This document shows, one piece after another, positions 42,458-50,936 of a stretch of 64,000 nucleotides of DNA; the stretch's first letter is position 1; each line of letters opens with the position of its first letter. Source of the DNA: Brevibacterium album DSM 18261 (GTDB taxonomy: Bacteria > Actinomycetota > Actinomycetes > Actinomycetales > Brevibacteriaceae). The notes beneath the pieces are model-generated. The model was not told the origin of the DNA. It worked only from the letters and a program-made list of their open reading frames with translations, and did no database searches. The position numbers and the translations under genes were made by a program. The stretch is from assembly GCF_000426445.1 (NCBI RefSeq), contig NZ_AUFJ01000009.1:124001-188000 (forward strand), read 5' to 3'.

Positions 42458-43582
42458 TCAGCCGGCAAGCTCCTCGGCGCTCCTGCGCTTGCGGGCGGAC
42501 TCGGCCTGGCGCGCCCAGCCGGCCGCGTCCTCGGGATAGCCGACCTCCTCGAGCACCAGTCCGTGCGCGGGCATGAGGTGCATGGGCGCGAGCGCGTCCC
42601 GGTCCGCCCCGCCCTCCGCCCGGGCCAGCTGCACCGCAGGTTCGGTGACGGCCCAGGCGCCCTGGCCCACCTTCACCAGCGCCCCGACGAGCGCGCGGAC
42701 CATGTGGTGGCAGAAGGCATCGGCCCGCAGACCGACCGTGAGCACCCCGTCGGCATCCCGCTCCACCTCGCACGACTGCAGGGTGCGGATGGTCGTGGAC
42801 CCCGGGCGCGGCTTGCAGAACGGCAGGAAGTCGTGGAGCCCGAGGACCTGCCGAGCGGCCTGCGCCATGGCGTCGGCATCCAGCTCCGTCCGCAGGCGCA
42901 CGGTGTGGCCTGCCGACAGCGGATCCCGGAACGCCGAGGCATCGGCGATCCGGTAGGAGTAGCGCCGCCAGATCGCGGAGAAGCGCGCATCGAACTCGGC
43001 CGGCACCTCCTGCGCGCCGTGCACCTCCACATCCGGTGCGTCGAGGTGCGCGAGCACACCGCGCAGCCGGCTCACCAGCGCCTCGGCGGGAGTGCGGGGA
43101 CCCCGACGGCGGCCGCGCGCAGGGGTGTCCGAGGCGCGGTCGCACGAGGAGGTGCGCCCCCGCGGATCGGCCGCGTCGCCTTCCGGCGCGGCCGGTGCGC
43201 CCGACTGCACGGTCGTCTGCCGCGTCCCCGTCGCCTGCGGGGCTGCCGCAGGCGCCCGTCCCCCGGCGAGCCTGAGCAGTGCCGACTCCGGCAGATCGAG
43301 GTGCACCACCTGGCGCCGCGCGTGCACACCCGCATCCGTGCGGCCGGCGACGACGGTGCGCACGCGCATTCCGCAGATCCGCTCGAGTGCGTCCTCGAAC
43401 ACGCCCTGGACGGTGCGCAGGCCCGGCTGCGCCGCCCAGCCGTGGAAGCCGCCTCCGGCATAGCCGAGGTCGAGGCGGAAGCGATGCACGGCCTCGGCGG
43501 GCTCAGAGCCGTCCCCGGGCACGGCGGTCTCGGCCTGCGCCGCCCGCGCCCGTTCGCGCTCCCCGGTCCTCTGCTCCCCCAT
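42458..43582 (-). CDS. truA: tRNA pseudouridine(38-40) synthase
   Basis: 374 residues from ATG at 43582 with GGGAGAGGCGG upstream. The catalytic aspartate is D83 in VVAGRTDAGVHARRQ. YAGGGFHGWAAQPGLRTVQG and RLRTELDADAMAQAA, with FCHHMVRALVGAL, complete the family. An Ala/Pro/Gly-rich and Arg-rich insertion of about 55 residues (roughly 108-165) sits after the catalytic loop where ordinary TruA has a short turn. A hydrophilic N-terminal extension of about 30 residues is also present. It modifies the anticodon arm. Confidence 0.93.
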   Translation of the reverse strand: MGEQRTGERERARAAQAETAVPGDGSEPAEAVHRFRLDLGYAGGGFHGWAAQPGLRTVQGVFEDALERICGMRVRTVVAGRTDAGVHARRQVVHLDLPESALLRLAGGRAPAAAPQATGTRQTTVQSGAPAAPEGDAADPRGRTSSCDRASDTPARGRRRGPRTPAEALVSRLRGVLAHLDAPDVEVHGAQEVPAEFDARFSAIWRRYSYRIADASAFRDPLSAGHTVRLRTELDADAMAQAARQVLGLHDFLPFCKPRPGSTTIRTLQSCEVERDADGVLTVGLRADAFCHHMVRALVGALVKVGQGAWAVTEPAVQLARAEGGADRDALAPMHLMPAHGLVLEEVGYPEDAAGWARQAESARKRRSAEELAG

Positions 43583-43629
43583 CGCCGCCTCTCCCTGTGT
43601 GTGCTCCCCCGACGAGTGCTGCGTCCGGC

Positions 43630-44259
43630 TCACAGGTCCTCGCTCACACGGCCGGGACGGTAGTTCTCGCTGCCGGGGAAGGCGGCCTCGGGGTCCGAGA
43701 CGGACGGCTCCGGATCGCGCTCGTCCTCGGCAGGGGCGTAGTCGATCCCCGGGACGGGCCGGAAGATCCACCGCCACGGGAGCGATCCCGCCAGGATGCG
43801 CCTGTCCTCATAGGCCTGCACGCTGCTGTTGTGGTGGCGAACAGCCGCACCGATGTGCGTCTCCTGTATCCGCAGCTGACGCACGAGGTCATAGGCGAGC
43901 GCGCGCGAGGCGGTGGCGCTGCGCTGCGGATCCGAGGCCTCCGCGCGGATCCGGGCCGCCACCTCGGCGATGCAGAGGGTGAGGCGGTACTCGGCCGGGC
44001 CCCTGTGCACCGCGGGCTGCTGCGCGGCGCGCGCCGCGCCCTCGAGCCGGTGCGTCTCGACGACATCGCCGAGCACCTCGCGGGCGGCGACGGCATAGGT
44101 GGGCACGAGGCCGTGGCGGGACCGGCAGGCGTAGACGTACTGGCGCCGGGCCTCGTCCGTGAGACTCCGATTCATGGACAGCTGGTTGAACCGGACGGTG
44201 AGCGCCCAGCCCAGCGCCCCCAGCCCGGCGAGCAGCACAGCACCCAGCACCCAGCCCAT
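43630..44259 (-). CDS. LemA-like membrane protein
   Basis: 209 residues: one N-terminal membrane helix (GWVLGAVLLAGLGALGWALTV), then RFNQLSMNRSLTDEARRQYVYACRSRHGLVPTYAVAAREVL. The LemA-type pattern continues with a long helical region and HHNSSVQAYEDRRILAGSLPWRWIFRPVPGIDY. The hydrophilic acidic tail is cytoplasmic or extracellular. LemA proteins have no settled function. It sits 47 bp upstream of truA on the same strand and is divergent from a glycosyltransferase gene. Confidence 0.65.
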   Translation of the reverse strand: MGWVLGAVLLAGLGALGWALTVRFNQLSMNRSLTDEARRQYVYACRSRHGLVPTYAVAAREVLGDVVETHRLEGAARAAQQPAVHRGPAEYRLTLCIAEVAARIRAEASDPQRSATASRALAYDLVRQLRIQETHIGAAVRHHNSSVQAYEDRRILAGSLPWRWIFRPVPGIDYAPAEDERDPEPSVSDPEAAFPGSENYRPGRVSEDL

Positions 44260-44451
44260 TGACGTGTCCCCTTCCGCGCCTGCGCCGATGCCCCGCAGTC
44301 TCGATAGCCCGTGCGCGGACGCGGTCCGCCGCGGTGCCCGTCCGCACGGGCACTGGCAGGATACACAGTCACCGGCCGGTCAGGCGGAATTGCCCTGCTC
44401 GTCACCTGTGTGCGCGTACGGACTTCACCTCGGCGCGGTCCACTGGAGGCT

Positions 44452-45630
44452 GTGAGAATCGCAGTCGTCGCAGAGTCGTTCCTGCCCCAGATGAATGGTG
44501 TCACCCACAGCCTGCTCCGCGTGCTCGACCATGCGGCCGAGCACGGGGACGAGGCCGTCGTCATCGCCCCCGGCACCCGCCGCAGCGGACCGCACGAGGT
44601 CTCGGGCTTCCCCGTGATCCGGGTCCCGGGGTTCGCTGTTCCCTCCTACCGCTCCGTGCGCGTCTCCCCCGGCGGGGTGCCGCGGGTCCGGAGGCTGCTC
44701 GCGGGCTTCGCCCCGGACGTCGTCCACCTCGCCTCGCCGTTCGTGCTGGGCTGGCGCGGGGTCCTCGCCGCGCAGGAGCTGGGCCTGCCCACCGTCGCCG
44801 TGTACCAGACCGAGGTGCCCGCCTACGCCGCCCGCTACGGAATGCTCGGCCTCGAGTCGGCGCTGTGGGGGCATGTGCGAGCGCTCCACCGCCGCGCCTC
44901 GCTCACGCTGGCCCCCTCCTCCTACGCGATGGACCAGCTCACCTCGCTGGGGGTCGAGGACGTGCGGCTGTGGGCTCGGGGCGTCGACGCCTCGCGCTTC
45001 GATCCGCGCCGTCGCTCGCTGCGCCTCCGCGCACGCCTGGGGGTGTCGGAGCAGGGCGCGGGGCCCGAGGTGGTGGTCGGCTATGTGGGCCGCCTCGCCG
45101 CGGAGAAGCAGGTCGAGGACCTGCGCGTGCTCGCGGACCTGCCGCACGTCCGCCTCGTGATCGTGGGCGAGGGACCGCGCCGCGCGAGGCTGGAGCGGCT
45201 GCTGCCGCAGGCGCACTTCACGGGGTTCCTGGGCGGGGAGGCGCTCGCGCAGGCCGTCGCGAGCTTCGACATCATGGTCGCGCCGGGCGAGTTCGAGACG
45301 TTCTGCCAGACGATCCAGGAGTCGATGGCCTCCGGCGTGCCCGTCGTCGCCCCGGCCCGCGGCGGGCCGCTCGACCTCGTCGACTCCTCCCGCACCGGCT
45401 GGCTGTACCGCCCCGGTGATCTGGCCGGCCTGCGCGCCCACGTGCAGGATCTCGCAGGCGATGCCGCCAAGCGCAGGGCCTTCGGCGCCGCGGCGCGCGC
45501 AGCCGTGCTGGGCCGCTCATGGCGGAGCGTGTGCTCGCAGCTGCGCGGCCACTACGCCGCGGCCATCGAATCGCCTGCCGCACCCGTCACGGGCCGCTGG
45601 TCGCTCGCGGAGGCCGCCGGCCAGCGCTGA
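44452..45630 (+). CDS. Glycosyltransferase family 4 (GDP-mannose-dependent type), first copy
   Basis: 392 residues from GTG at 44452, with CTGGAGG upstream. The opening RIAVVAESFLPQMNGVTHSLLRVLDH, then VVHLASPFVLGWRGVLAAQELG, the acceptor-side VAVYQTEVPAYA, and the nucleotide-sugar domain VVVGYVGRLAAEKQVEDL. The EX7E motif is in GEFETFCQTIQESMASGVPVVAP. It resembles mycobacterial MgtA/PimB-like alpha-mannosyltransferases of glycolipid synthesis, inferred from pattern. A paralogue is at 62134. The window gives no lipid-specific partners. Confidence 0.88.
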   Translation: MRIAVVAESFLPQMNGVTHSLLRVLDHAAEHGDEAVVIAPGTRRSGPHEVSGFPVIRVPGFAVPSYRSVRVSPGGVPRVRRLLAGFAPDVVHLASPFVLGWRGVLAAQELGLPTVAVYQTEVPAYAARYGMLGLESALWGHVRALHRRASLTLAPSSYAMDQLTSLGVEDVRLWARGVDASRFDPRRRSLRLRARLGVSEQGAGPEVVVGYVGRLAAEKQVEDLRVLADLPHVRLVIVGEGPRRARLERLLPQAHFTGFLGGEALAQAVASFDIMVAPGEFETFCQTIQESMASGVPVVAPARGGPLDLVDSSRTGWLYRPGDLAGLRAHVQDLAGDAAKRRAFGAAARAAVLGRSWRSVCSQLRGHYAAAIESPAAPVTGRWSLAEAAGQR

Positions 45631-45649
45631 GCCTGCCCAGAACGCCGAG

Positions 45650-45698
45650 TGAGCACTTCCTGTCGGTTTCAGCCTCCCGATCCGACAGTTAGCGCTCA
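45650..45698. repeat. Palindromic repeat, family B copy 1 (imperfect)
   Basis: TGAGCACTTCCTGTCGG (from 45650) pairs imperfectly with CCGACAGTTAGCGCTCA (to 45698). It lies between the 3' ends of the glycosyltransferase and the bioN gene. The same core recurs at 53581 and 54957. Confidence 0.7.
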
Positions 45699-45783
45699 AC
45701 CAGTGGGAGCGTGGTGAGGGAGAGCGGGCAGGACGAGGCTCCCGTGGCCGGCTGGGAGAACGGGCAGCAGGGTCGACGCAGCC

Positions 45784-46395
45784 TCACTCCAGGCCGCGGG
45801 CCTCCAGTGCGCGACCGGTGTCCTGCGCGTGCTTCACCGCCCCCAGCACGAGCGGGACGGTGCGGGCGCGCAGGTTCCGTTCGAGGCCTCGGGCGCGGGC
45901 GGAGTCCCCCGAGACGCGCGCCAGATCCGCGACCACCGGCAGGCTGCGGACCATGAGCGCTGCCGCGAGGCCGACCCTCTCCGGGTCCGCGCCCACCCAC
46001 CGCAGGGGCGCCGCGAGCGTCCGGAACACCGTCAGGAGCTGCGCGACGGAGGTCGTGAGCATGAGCAGGGAGGCCGCGAGCAGGCAGACCGCGATCGTCG
46101 AAGCCACTCGCAGGCCGGTCTCCCAGTCTGTGAGCACCAGGTGGATGAGCGCCACCGCCGCGAAGACGAACCAGATGCGCAGCAGCGGTGCGAGCGCATT
46201 CCGAAGCGGCACCCGCGCCGTGACCGCGGCCAGCAGGACGACTGCGAGGAGGACCGCGTTCACCCCTGCGGCCCGGAACAGCAGGACGACGACGCTCAGC
46301 GCCGCGACACCGCCCAGCTTCCATCCCGGACGCAGGCGGTGCATCCAGCCGTCGCCGGGGACCATGCGGCCGAGGAACTGCTGGCGCTGCCTCAC
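45784..46395 (-). CDS. bioN: ECF transporter transmembrane (T) component of biotin uptake
   Basis: 203 residues; GTG at 46395 overlaps the bioM stop (GTGA). Hydrophobic helices (KLGGVAALSVVVLLFRAAGVNAVLLAVVLLAAVTA) and the coupling-helix motifs SGDSARARGLE near the C-terminus are typical of EcfT proteins: Ala-Arg-Gly repeats that contact the ATPase. Together with BioM and BioY it imports biotin. A family B repeat follows its 3' end. Confidence 0.85.
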   Translation of the reverse strand: MRQRQQFLGRMVPGDGWMHRLRPGWKLGGVAALSVVVLLFRAAGVNAVLLAVVLLAAVTARVPLRNALAPLLRIWFVFAAVALIHLVLTDWETGLRVASTIAVCLLAASLLMLTTSVAQLLTVFRTLAAPLRWVGADPERVGLAAALMVRSLPVVADLARVSGDSARARGLERNLRARTVPLVLGAVKHAQDTGRALEARGLE

Positions 46396-47201
46396 GGCCG
46401 GTCTCCCGCCGCGCCGGGGGCTGTTCGGCTGGGCGCGCCCGCACTCGCGCCCAGCACGATCTCGCGATAGGCGGCGATGACCTCGGCCGGAGCACCGTCC
46501 GCGGCGATCCGGCCCTCGGCGATGCACAGGCTGCGCCGGGAGTCGGCGGCGAACTCGAGGTCGTGCGTCGAGATGATGAGGCGCACGCCTCGCCGGGCCA
46601 CGAGATCCGCGAGCAGACCCCGCAGCAGTTCGCGGTTGGCGAGGTCGAGCAGCGTGGTGGGCTCATCCAGCACGAGGACGGCCGGATCGACCGCGAGCAC
46701 CGCCGCGAGCGCCACGAGCTGCCGCTGCCCGCCGGAGAGCTCGTAGACGCTGCGCTCGGCGAGGTCGGCCACGTCGAGTTCCTCGAGGACCGCGAGCGCC
46801 TTCTCCCGCCTCTCCCTCCGCCCCTTCACGCTGCGCCGGAGCGAGAGTTCGACGTCCTCGAGGGGCGTGGGCATGACCAGCTGGGCGGCGGGATCGGTGA
46901 AGACGAAGCCCACGCGCCGGCGCACCTCCGGCCCGCGCGCGGCGACGTCCAGCCCGTCGACGGAGACGGTGCCCGCATCCGCCGGGACCAGTCCGTTCAC
47001 CAGCTGCAGGAGCGTGGACTTCCCCGAGCCGTTCGCACCGACGATGCTGATCGTGGGCTCCGCGAGGGTGCAGGAGATGTCCGCGAGGACGGGTCGCAGC
47101 CGGACGTCACCCGGTCGGCCCCCGGGGATCTGCTCCTCCACACCCACGGAGACGGAATCGAACACCACGCCCGAGGCCGCCGAGGCGGAGTGAGGGCTCA
47201 T
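46392..47201 (-). CDS. bioM: ECF transporter ATP-binding component of biotin uptake
   Basis: 269 residues from ATG at 47201, overlapping the bioY stop (ATGA). Walker A is VGANGSGKSTLLQLV, the signature ELSGGQRQLVALAAV, Walker B VLVLDEPTTLLDLAN, and the H-loop IISTHDLEFA. FVFTDPAAQLVMPT is the EcfA-type Q-loop. A single ATPase gene pairs with bioN, as in biotin-specific BioMNY systems. Confidence 0.9.
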   Translation of the reverse strand: MSPHSASAASGVVFDSVSVGVEEQIPGGRPGDVRLRPVLADISCTLAEPTISIVGANGSGKSTLLQLVNGLVPADAGTVSVDGLDVAARGPEVRRRVGFVFTDPAAQLVMPTPLEDVELSLRRSVKGRRERREKALAVLEELDVADLAERSVYELSGGQRQLVALAAVLAVDPAVLVLDEPTTLLDLANRELLRGLLADLVARRGVRLIISTHDLEFAADSRRSLCIAEGRIAADGAPAEVIAAYREIVLGASAGAPSRTAPGAAGDRP

Positions 47202-47866
47202 CGGCGGCGGACCAGGAGGGACGGGAAGGCCCGGTGCACCGTGACGGCGAGCGCAGCCGCGAGCAGATTCTTGACGACGTCCCCGGGCCAGAACGCCATG
47301 TCCGCGAACAGGGCCTGCTGCAGGGTCAGGTCGAGATTGAGCGACATGCCGAGGATGCCGCCGGGGTGGTTGGTGAGGAAGCTGCCGAGCAGTCCGCCCA
47401 CCGCCGCGAAGGCCCACAGGCGCCAGCCGGAGAACCGGCGCACCGCCCAGCGCACGACCAGCCCGCACAGCAGCGCGTAGAGCGGGAACGACAGCACATA
47501 GCCCGCCGAGCCCCCGGCCAGCACCCCCAGCCCGCCGGAGAAGTTCGAGAAGATCGGCAGCCCGAGGAGACCGAGGGCGACGTACAGCAGCGCGGCGAGG
47601 ACACCGCGGCCGGGGCCCAGCACCATTCCGCACAGGGCGATGCCGACGGTCTGCAGAGTGATGGGCACCGCCCCGCCGGTGGGGATGCCGGGGACCGCGG
47701 CGAGTGCCGCGGTGAGGGCGGCGAAGACGGCGATGAAAGCGGTGTCGGCGGCGCGCAGACGGGGCGTGCGCGGAGCCCCTGCCGCGGAGGCCGCGGCAGC
47801 CTCCTGCGCCGCGGCAGCCTCCTGCACCTCGGCGAATGCGCGGGAGGATTCGGGGGTCGTCGTCAT
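47198..47866 (-). CDS. bioY: Biotin-specific substrate-capture component BioY
   Basis: 222 residues. Six-helix S-component with FAALTAALAAVPGIPTGGAVPITLQTVGIALCGMVLG, GVLAALLYVALGLLGLPIFSNFSGGLGVLAGGSAGYVLSFP as its conserved extent (cited in short pieces: ALLYVALGLLGLPIF; GGSAGYVLSFP), and WPGDVVKNLLAA. BioY proteins bind biotin at nanomolar level. An Ala-rich N-terminus of about 35 residues precedes it. First gene of bioYMN, with twin operators upstream. Confidence 0.92.
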   Translation of the reverse strand: MTTTPESSRAFAEVQEAAAAQEAAAASAAGAPRTPRLRAADTAFIAVFAALTAALAAVPGIPTGGAVPITLQTVGIALCGMVLGPGRGVLAALLYVALGLLGLPIFSNFSGGLGVLAGGSAGYVLSFPLYALLCGLVVRWAVRRFSGWRLWAFAAVGGLLGSFLTNHPGGILGMSLNLDLTLQQALFADMAFWPGDVVKNLLAAALAVTVHRAFPSLLVRRR

Positions 47867-47925
47867 CTCGGACCTCGTCCTTCTTTCGGGGGCAGGTGTT
47901 CGGTCACCGGCGGCTCACACACGAC

Positions 47926-47981
47926 CTGAACACCGTTCAGCAACGCCCCGAACATTACCTGAACGCCGTTCAGGACGACAA
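47926..47981 (-). promoter_or_regulatory. bioYMN promoter with two BioQ-like operators
   Basis: CTGAACACCGTTCAG (47926-47940) and CTGAACGCCGTTCAG (47959-47973) are 15-bp palindromes 33 bp apart, three helical turns. They match TGAAC-N3-GTT type operators of the actinobacterial biotin repressor BioQ. On the minus strand TTGTCG (47981-47976), an 18-bp spacer and TAATGT (47957-47952) form a promoter. One operator fills the spacer and the other lies just past the start site, about 60 bp before bioY. Confidence 0.7.
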
Positions 47982-48161
47982 GCGGACGGAGTCCCGCCTT
48001 CCGTCACTCCGCTCGGCGCTGCCCTCGGACGCCGCTCGCACCTCCACAGGCTGTGCTCGCACCTCCACGGGCAGCGCTCGCACCGCACGCAGGCCTCGAC
48101 CGCATCGCCCGCCGTCCCCGGCCGCACTGCGCCGGGCTCTCCCGCGATCCCGAGAACAAGC
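47982..48161. other. Intergenic sequence without a gene
   Basis: About 180 bp between the bioY promoter and the guaA terminators. It holds three imperfect copies of GCTCGCACCTCCAC-like sequence around 48035-48090 but no supported gene. Confidence 0.5.
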
Positions 48162-48206
48162 GACGCCTGCGCACCGGCCGTGCTGAGCGACCCGTGCGCA
48201 GGCGTC
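48162..48206 (-). terminator. Second hairpin downstream of guaA
   Basis: GACGCCTGCGCAC (48162-48174) pairs exactly with GTGCGCAGGCGTC (48194-48206) across a 19-base loop. It lies right behind the guaA-proximal hairpin, so the two form a tandem terminator. Confidence 0.6.
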
Positions 48207-48214
48207 ATGTGCAG

Positions 48215-48246
48215 GGGCCGTGAGTGCGGCACTGCACTCACGGCCC
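48215..48246 (-). terminator. Terminator hairpin of guaA
   Basis: GGGCCGTGAGTGC (48215-48227) pairs exactly with GCACTCACGGCCC (48234-48246) around a 6-base loop, beginning 9 bp after the guaA stop. A GC-rich hairpin without a strong U-tract. Confidence 0.7.
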
Positions 48247-48254
48247 TGCCGCGC

Positions 48255-49883
48255 TCACTCCCATTCGATGGTGCCCGGCGGCTTCGAGGTGACGTCGAGG
48301 ACCACGCGGTTGATCTCGTCGACCTCGTTCGTGATGCGGTTGGAGATCTTGGAGAGCGTGTCGTACGGCACTCGCGTCCAGTCAGCGGTCATAGCGTCCT
48401 CGCTGCTGACGGGACGCAGCACGACTGGGTGGCCGTAGGTGCGGCCGTCACCCTGCACGCCCACGGAGCGGACGTCCGCGAGCAGCACCACGGGGCACTG
48501 CCAGATCTGGGCGTCGAGGCCCGCGGCGGTGAGCTCCTCGCGGGCGATGGCATCGGCCTCGCGCAGGACCTCGAGGCGGTCGTGGGTCACCTCGCCCACG
48601 ATCCGGATGCCGAGGCCGGGACCGGGGAAGGGCTGACGGCCCACGATCGCCTCGGGCAGGCCCAGCTCACGGCCGATCGCCCGTACCTCGTCCTTGAACA
48701 GGGCACGCAGCGGCTCCACGAGCTCGAAGTCGAGATCATCGGGGAGGCCGCCCACATTGTGGTGGGACTTGATGTTCGCGGTGCCCGCACCTCCGCCGGA
48801 CTCGACGACGTCCGGATAGAGGGTGCCCTGCACGAGGAACTTCACGGGTGCGCCGCCGGAGGCCTTCGCCTCCTCGACGAGATCGCGCTGCACCTGCTCG
48901 AAGGCGCGGATGAACTCGCGGCCGATGATCTTGCGCTTGGCCTCGGGGTCCGTCACGCCCTCGAGGTGGCCGAGGAAGGTGTCGGCGGCGTCGACGGTGA
49001 TGAGGCGGACGCCGGTGGACTCGACATAGTCCTGTTCCACCTGCTCCCGCTCGCCCTTGCGCAGCAGGCCGTGGTCGACGAACACCGCGGTGAGCTGGTC
49101 GCCGATGGCCCTGTGCACGAGCGCGGTCGAGACAGCCGAATCGACCCCTCCGGAGAGCGCCGAGATGACGCGGGCATCGCCCACCTGGGCCCGGATCCGC
49201 GCGACCTGGTCCTCGATGATGTTCTCGTTGGTCCAGTCCGGGGTGAGGCCCGCGATCCGGAAGAGGAAGTTCTCCAGCACGTGCTGTCCGTGCTCGGAGT
49301 GCATGACCTCGGGGTGCCACTGCACGCCGGCGCACCGGCGCTCGATGTTCTCGAAGGCGGCGATGGGCGTGGACTCCGTGGAGGCGAGGACCGTGAAGCC
49401 TTCGGGAGCGGCGGTGACGGAGTCGCCGTGGGACATCCACGTGGTCTGCTCATGGGGCTGGCCGGCCAGCAGCATGCCCGCATCCGCGGCCAGGCGCGTG
49501 TGCGTGGAGCCGTACTCCCGCCTGCCGGTCCGCGCCACGGTGCCGCCGAGGCGCGCGGCCAGGGTCTGGAACCCGTAGCAGATGCCGAAGATCGGCACCG
49601 CGAGGTCGAGGACGCCCTCGGCCAGCTGCGGCGCGCCCTCGTCATTGACGGAGGAGGGGCCGCCGGAGAGCACGATGGCGCGGGGGGCCTTCGCCTCGAA
49701 CTCCTCCGGGGTCGCGGTGTGCGGGATCACCTCGGAGTACAGGCCCGCTTCCCGCACACGGCGGGCGATGAGCTGGGCGTACTGTGCGCCGAAGTCGACG
49801 ACGAGGACGGGGTTGCGCTGCGCCGAGCCCGGGGCGCCTTCCGCGCCCGCGGCCTCCGGCTGCGCCGGATGGGGTGAGGTCAT
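48255..49883 (-). CDS. guaA: GMP synthase (glutamine-hydrolysing)
   Basis: Converts XMP to GMP. 542 residues, ATG 49883. Class I amidotransferase with [20 protein letters not shown], nucleophile C102 in [16 protein letters not shown], and the histidine-containing [19 protein letters not shown]-pyrophosphatase P-loop [15 protein letters not shown] follows. The C-terminal dimerisation part ends KPPGTIEWE. guaB3 is 2 kb upstream, as is frequent in actinobacteria. Two strong hairpins follow its stop. Confidence 0.97.
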   Translation of the reverse strand: MTSPHPAQPEAAGAEGAPGSAQRNPVLVVDFGAQYAQLIARRVREAGLYSEVIPHTATPEEFEAKAPRAIVLSGGPSSVNDEGAPQLAEGVLDLAVPIFGICYGFQTLAARLGGTVARTGRREYGSTHTRLAADAGMLLAGQPHEQTTWMSHGDSVTAAPEGFTVLASTESTPIAAFENIERRCAGVQWHPEVMHSEHGQHVLENFLFRIAGLTPDWTNENIIEDQVARIRAQVGDARVISALSGGVDSAVSTALVHRAIGDQLTAVFVDHGLLRKGEREQVEQDYVESTGVRLITVDAADTFLGHLEGVTDPEAKRKIIGREFIRAFEQVQRDLVEEAKASGGAPVKFLVQGTLYPDVVESGGGAGTANIKSHHNVGGLPDDLDFELVEPLRALFKDEVRAIGRELGLPEAIVGRQPFPGPGLGIRIVGEVTHDRLEVLREADAIAREELTAAGLDAQIWQCPVVLLADVRSVGVQGDGRTYGHPVVLRPVSSEDAMTADWTRVPYDTLSKISNRITNEVDEINRVVLDVTSKPPGTIEWE

Positions 49884-50058
49884 GGCACCGATTCTAGACG
49901 CAGGGCACCTGCTCACCGACTGCGCGGGAGGTCCGGCCGGTGAGCGATCGGCCACGTCGGACGATGGCCTCGCCTACGGCCTCGTCCGCAGCCGGCCCCG
50001 CCGGAACCGGTCCTGCCGGAACCCGCTCCGGCGGCTGCGTCCCTCGGATCGCCGTCCC

Positions 50059-50457
50059 TCAGGCGTCCGCGCCGGCCTCGGCCGCCGCGGTGCGCACGGC
50101 GGCGGCGAGCTGGTCCAGCGGCAGCCCGCGGGCCCGCGCCTCGGCCACGGCCTCGCCGGCCCAGCGGGTGACGGCCGGGTCGGTCCCGTCCAGGGTGGGC
50201 AGCGCCGAAGGATCCAGCCCCTCCGCGATGCGCGTGCCCGCCCCGCGCCGGGTCGTGATGACGCCGGCCTCCTCCAGCTCGCGGTAGGCCCGCGCGGCAG
50301 TGCCGGCGGCCAGCCCGAGATCGTTCGCGAGCGCGCGGATCGCCGGCAGCCGGTCGCCGGGCAGCAGCGCCCCGCGGGCGATCCGGTCGAGGACGCCGCG
50401 GCGGATCTGCTCGTACGGCGGGGTGGGGTCGTCGGGCTCGATGGTCAGCCGGTCCAT
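50059..50457 (-). CDS. Short GntR family regulator (YtrA-like)
   Basis: 132 residues. Winged helix with PPYEQIRRGVLDRIARGALLPGDRLPAIRALANDLGLAAGTAARAYRELEEAGVI as its extent (key pieces: PPYEQIRRGVL; GDRLPAIRALAND; GTAARAYRELEEAGV). A short C-terminal helical tail follows, without a large effector domain, as in the YtrA subfamily. It starts ATG 50457, ten bases after the DUF3817 stop, so they are probably co-transcribed. YtrA-type regulators often control ABC exporters, but none is adjacent. Target unknown. Confidence 0.8.
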   Translation of the reverse strand: MDRLTIEPDDPTPPYEQIRRGVLDRIARGALLPGDRLPAIRALANDLGLAAGTAARAYRELEEAGVITTRRGAGTRIAEGLDPSALPTLDGTDPAVTRWAGEAVAEARARGLPLDQLAAAVRTAAAEAGADA

Positions 50458-50467
50458 GCGGTGCTCC

Positions 50468-50911
50468 TCACTCCTTGGGTGCGACCACCACGGCGGCGTC
50501 GAGCTCGGCCTCGACCTGGTGGTGGATGCGGCGCTCCAGGATGAACGACATCACCGGGACCACGCCGGCGAGCGCCAGGACGAACAGGCGGCCGAGCTTC
50601 CAGCGCATCGACTGGTTGAGCCAGAAGCAGGCGATGAGGTAGACGACATAGCACCAGCCGTGGCTGATCGCGATGGCGGCGGCGAGGTTGAAGTCGCCGA
50701 ACTGCAGAGCCTCGGACGGCGAACCGCCCAGCACCACCGGCACATAGACGTACTTGTACAGCATCTCGACCGTGAGGATCATGAGCATCGTGCCGGTGAG
50801 CAGCGCCAAGACCCGGTAGAACCGCAGGGCATTGCGCGCGGAGGTGAACTGCTTGACCGTCCACACCTCGTCCGGGTCGAACGCGGGCGCGGCGTCGGGG
50901 TTCTGGCTCAA
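50468..50911 (-). CDS. DUF3817 integral membrane protein
   Basis: 147 residues, TTG start at 50911 with AGGAGCCCC upstream. Three helices: FYRVLALLTGTMLMILTVEM, AAAIAISHGWCYVVYLIACFW and LFVLALAGVVPVMSFILERR. Matches the DUF3817 pattern, function unknown, found in actinobacteria near guaA and SURF1 genes as here. The tail is acidic and hydrophilic. Confidence 0.8.
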   Translation of the reverse strand: MSQNPDAAPAFDPDEVWTVKQFTSARNALRFYRVLALLTGTMLMILTVEMLYKYVYVPVVLGGSPSEALQFGDFNLAAAIAISHGWCYVVYLIACFWLNQSMRWKLGRLFVLALAGVVPVMSFILERRIHHQVEAELDAAVVVAPKE

Positions 50912-50936
50912 CGTGGGGCTCCTGTCACTGTGGGGC

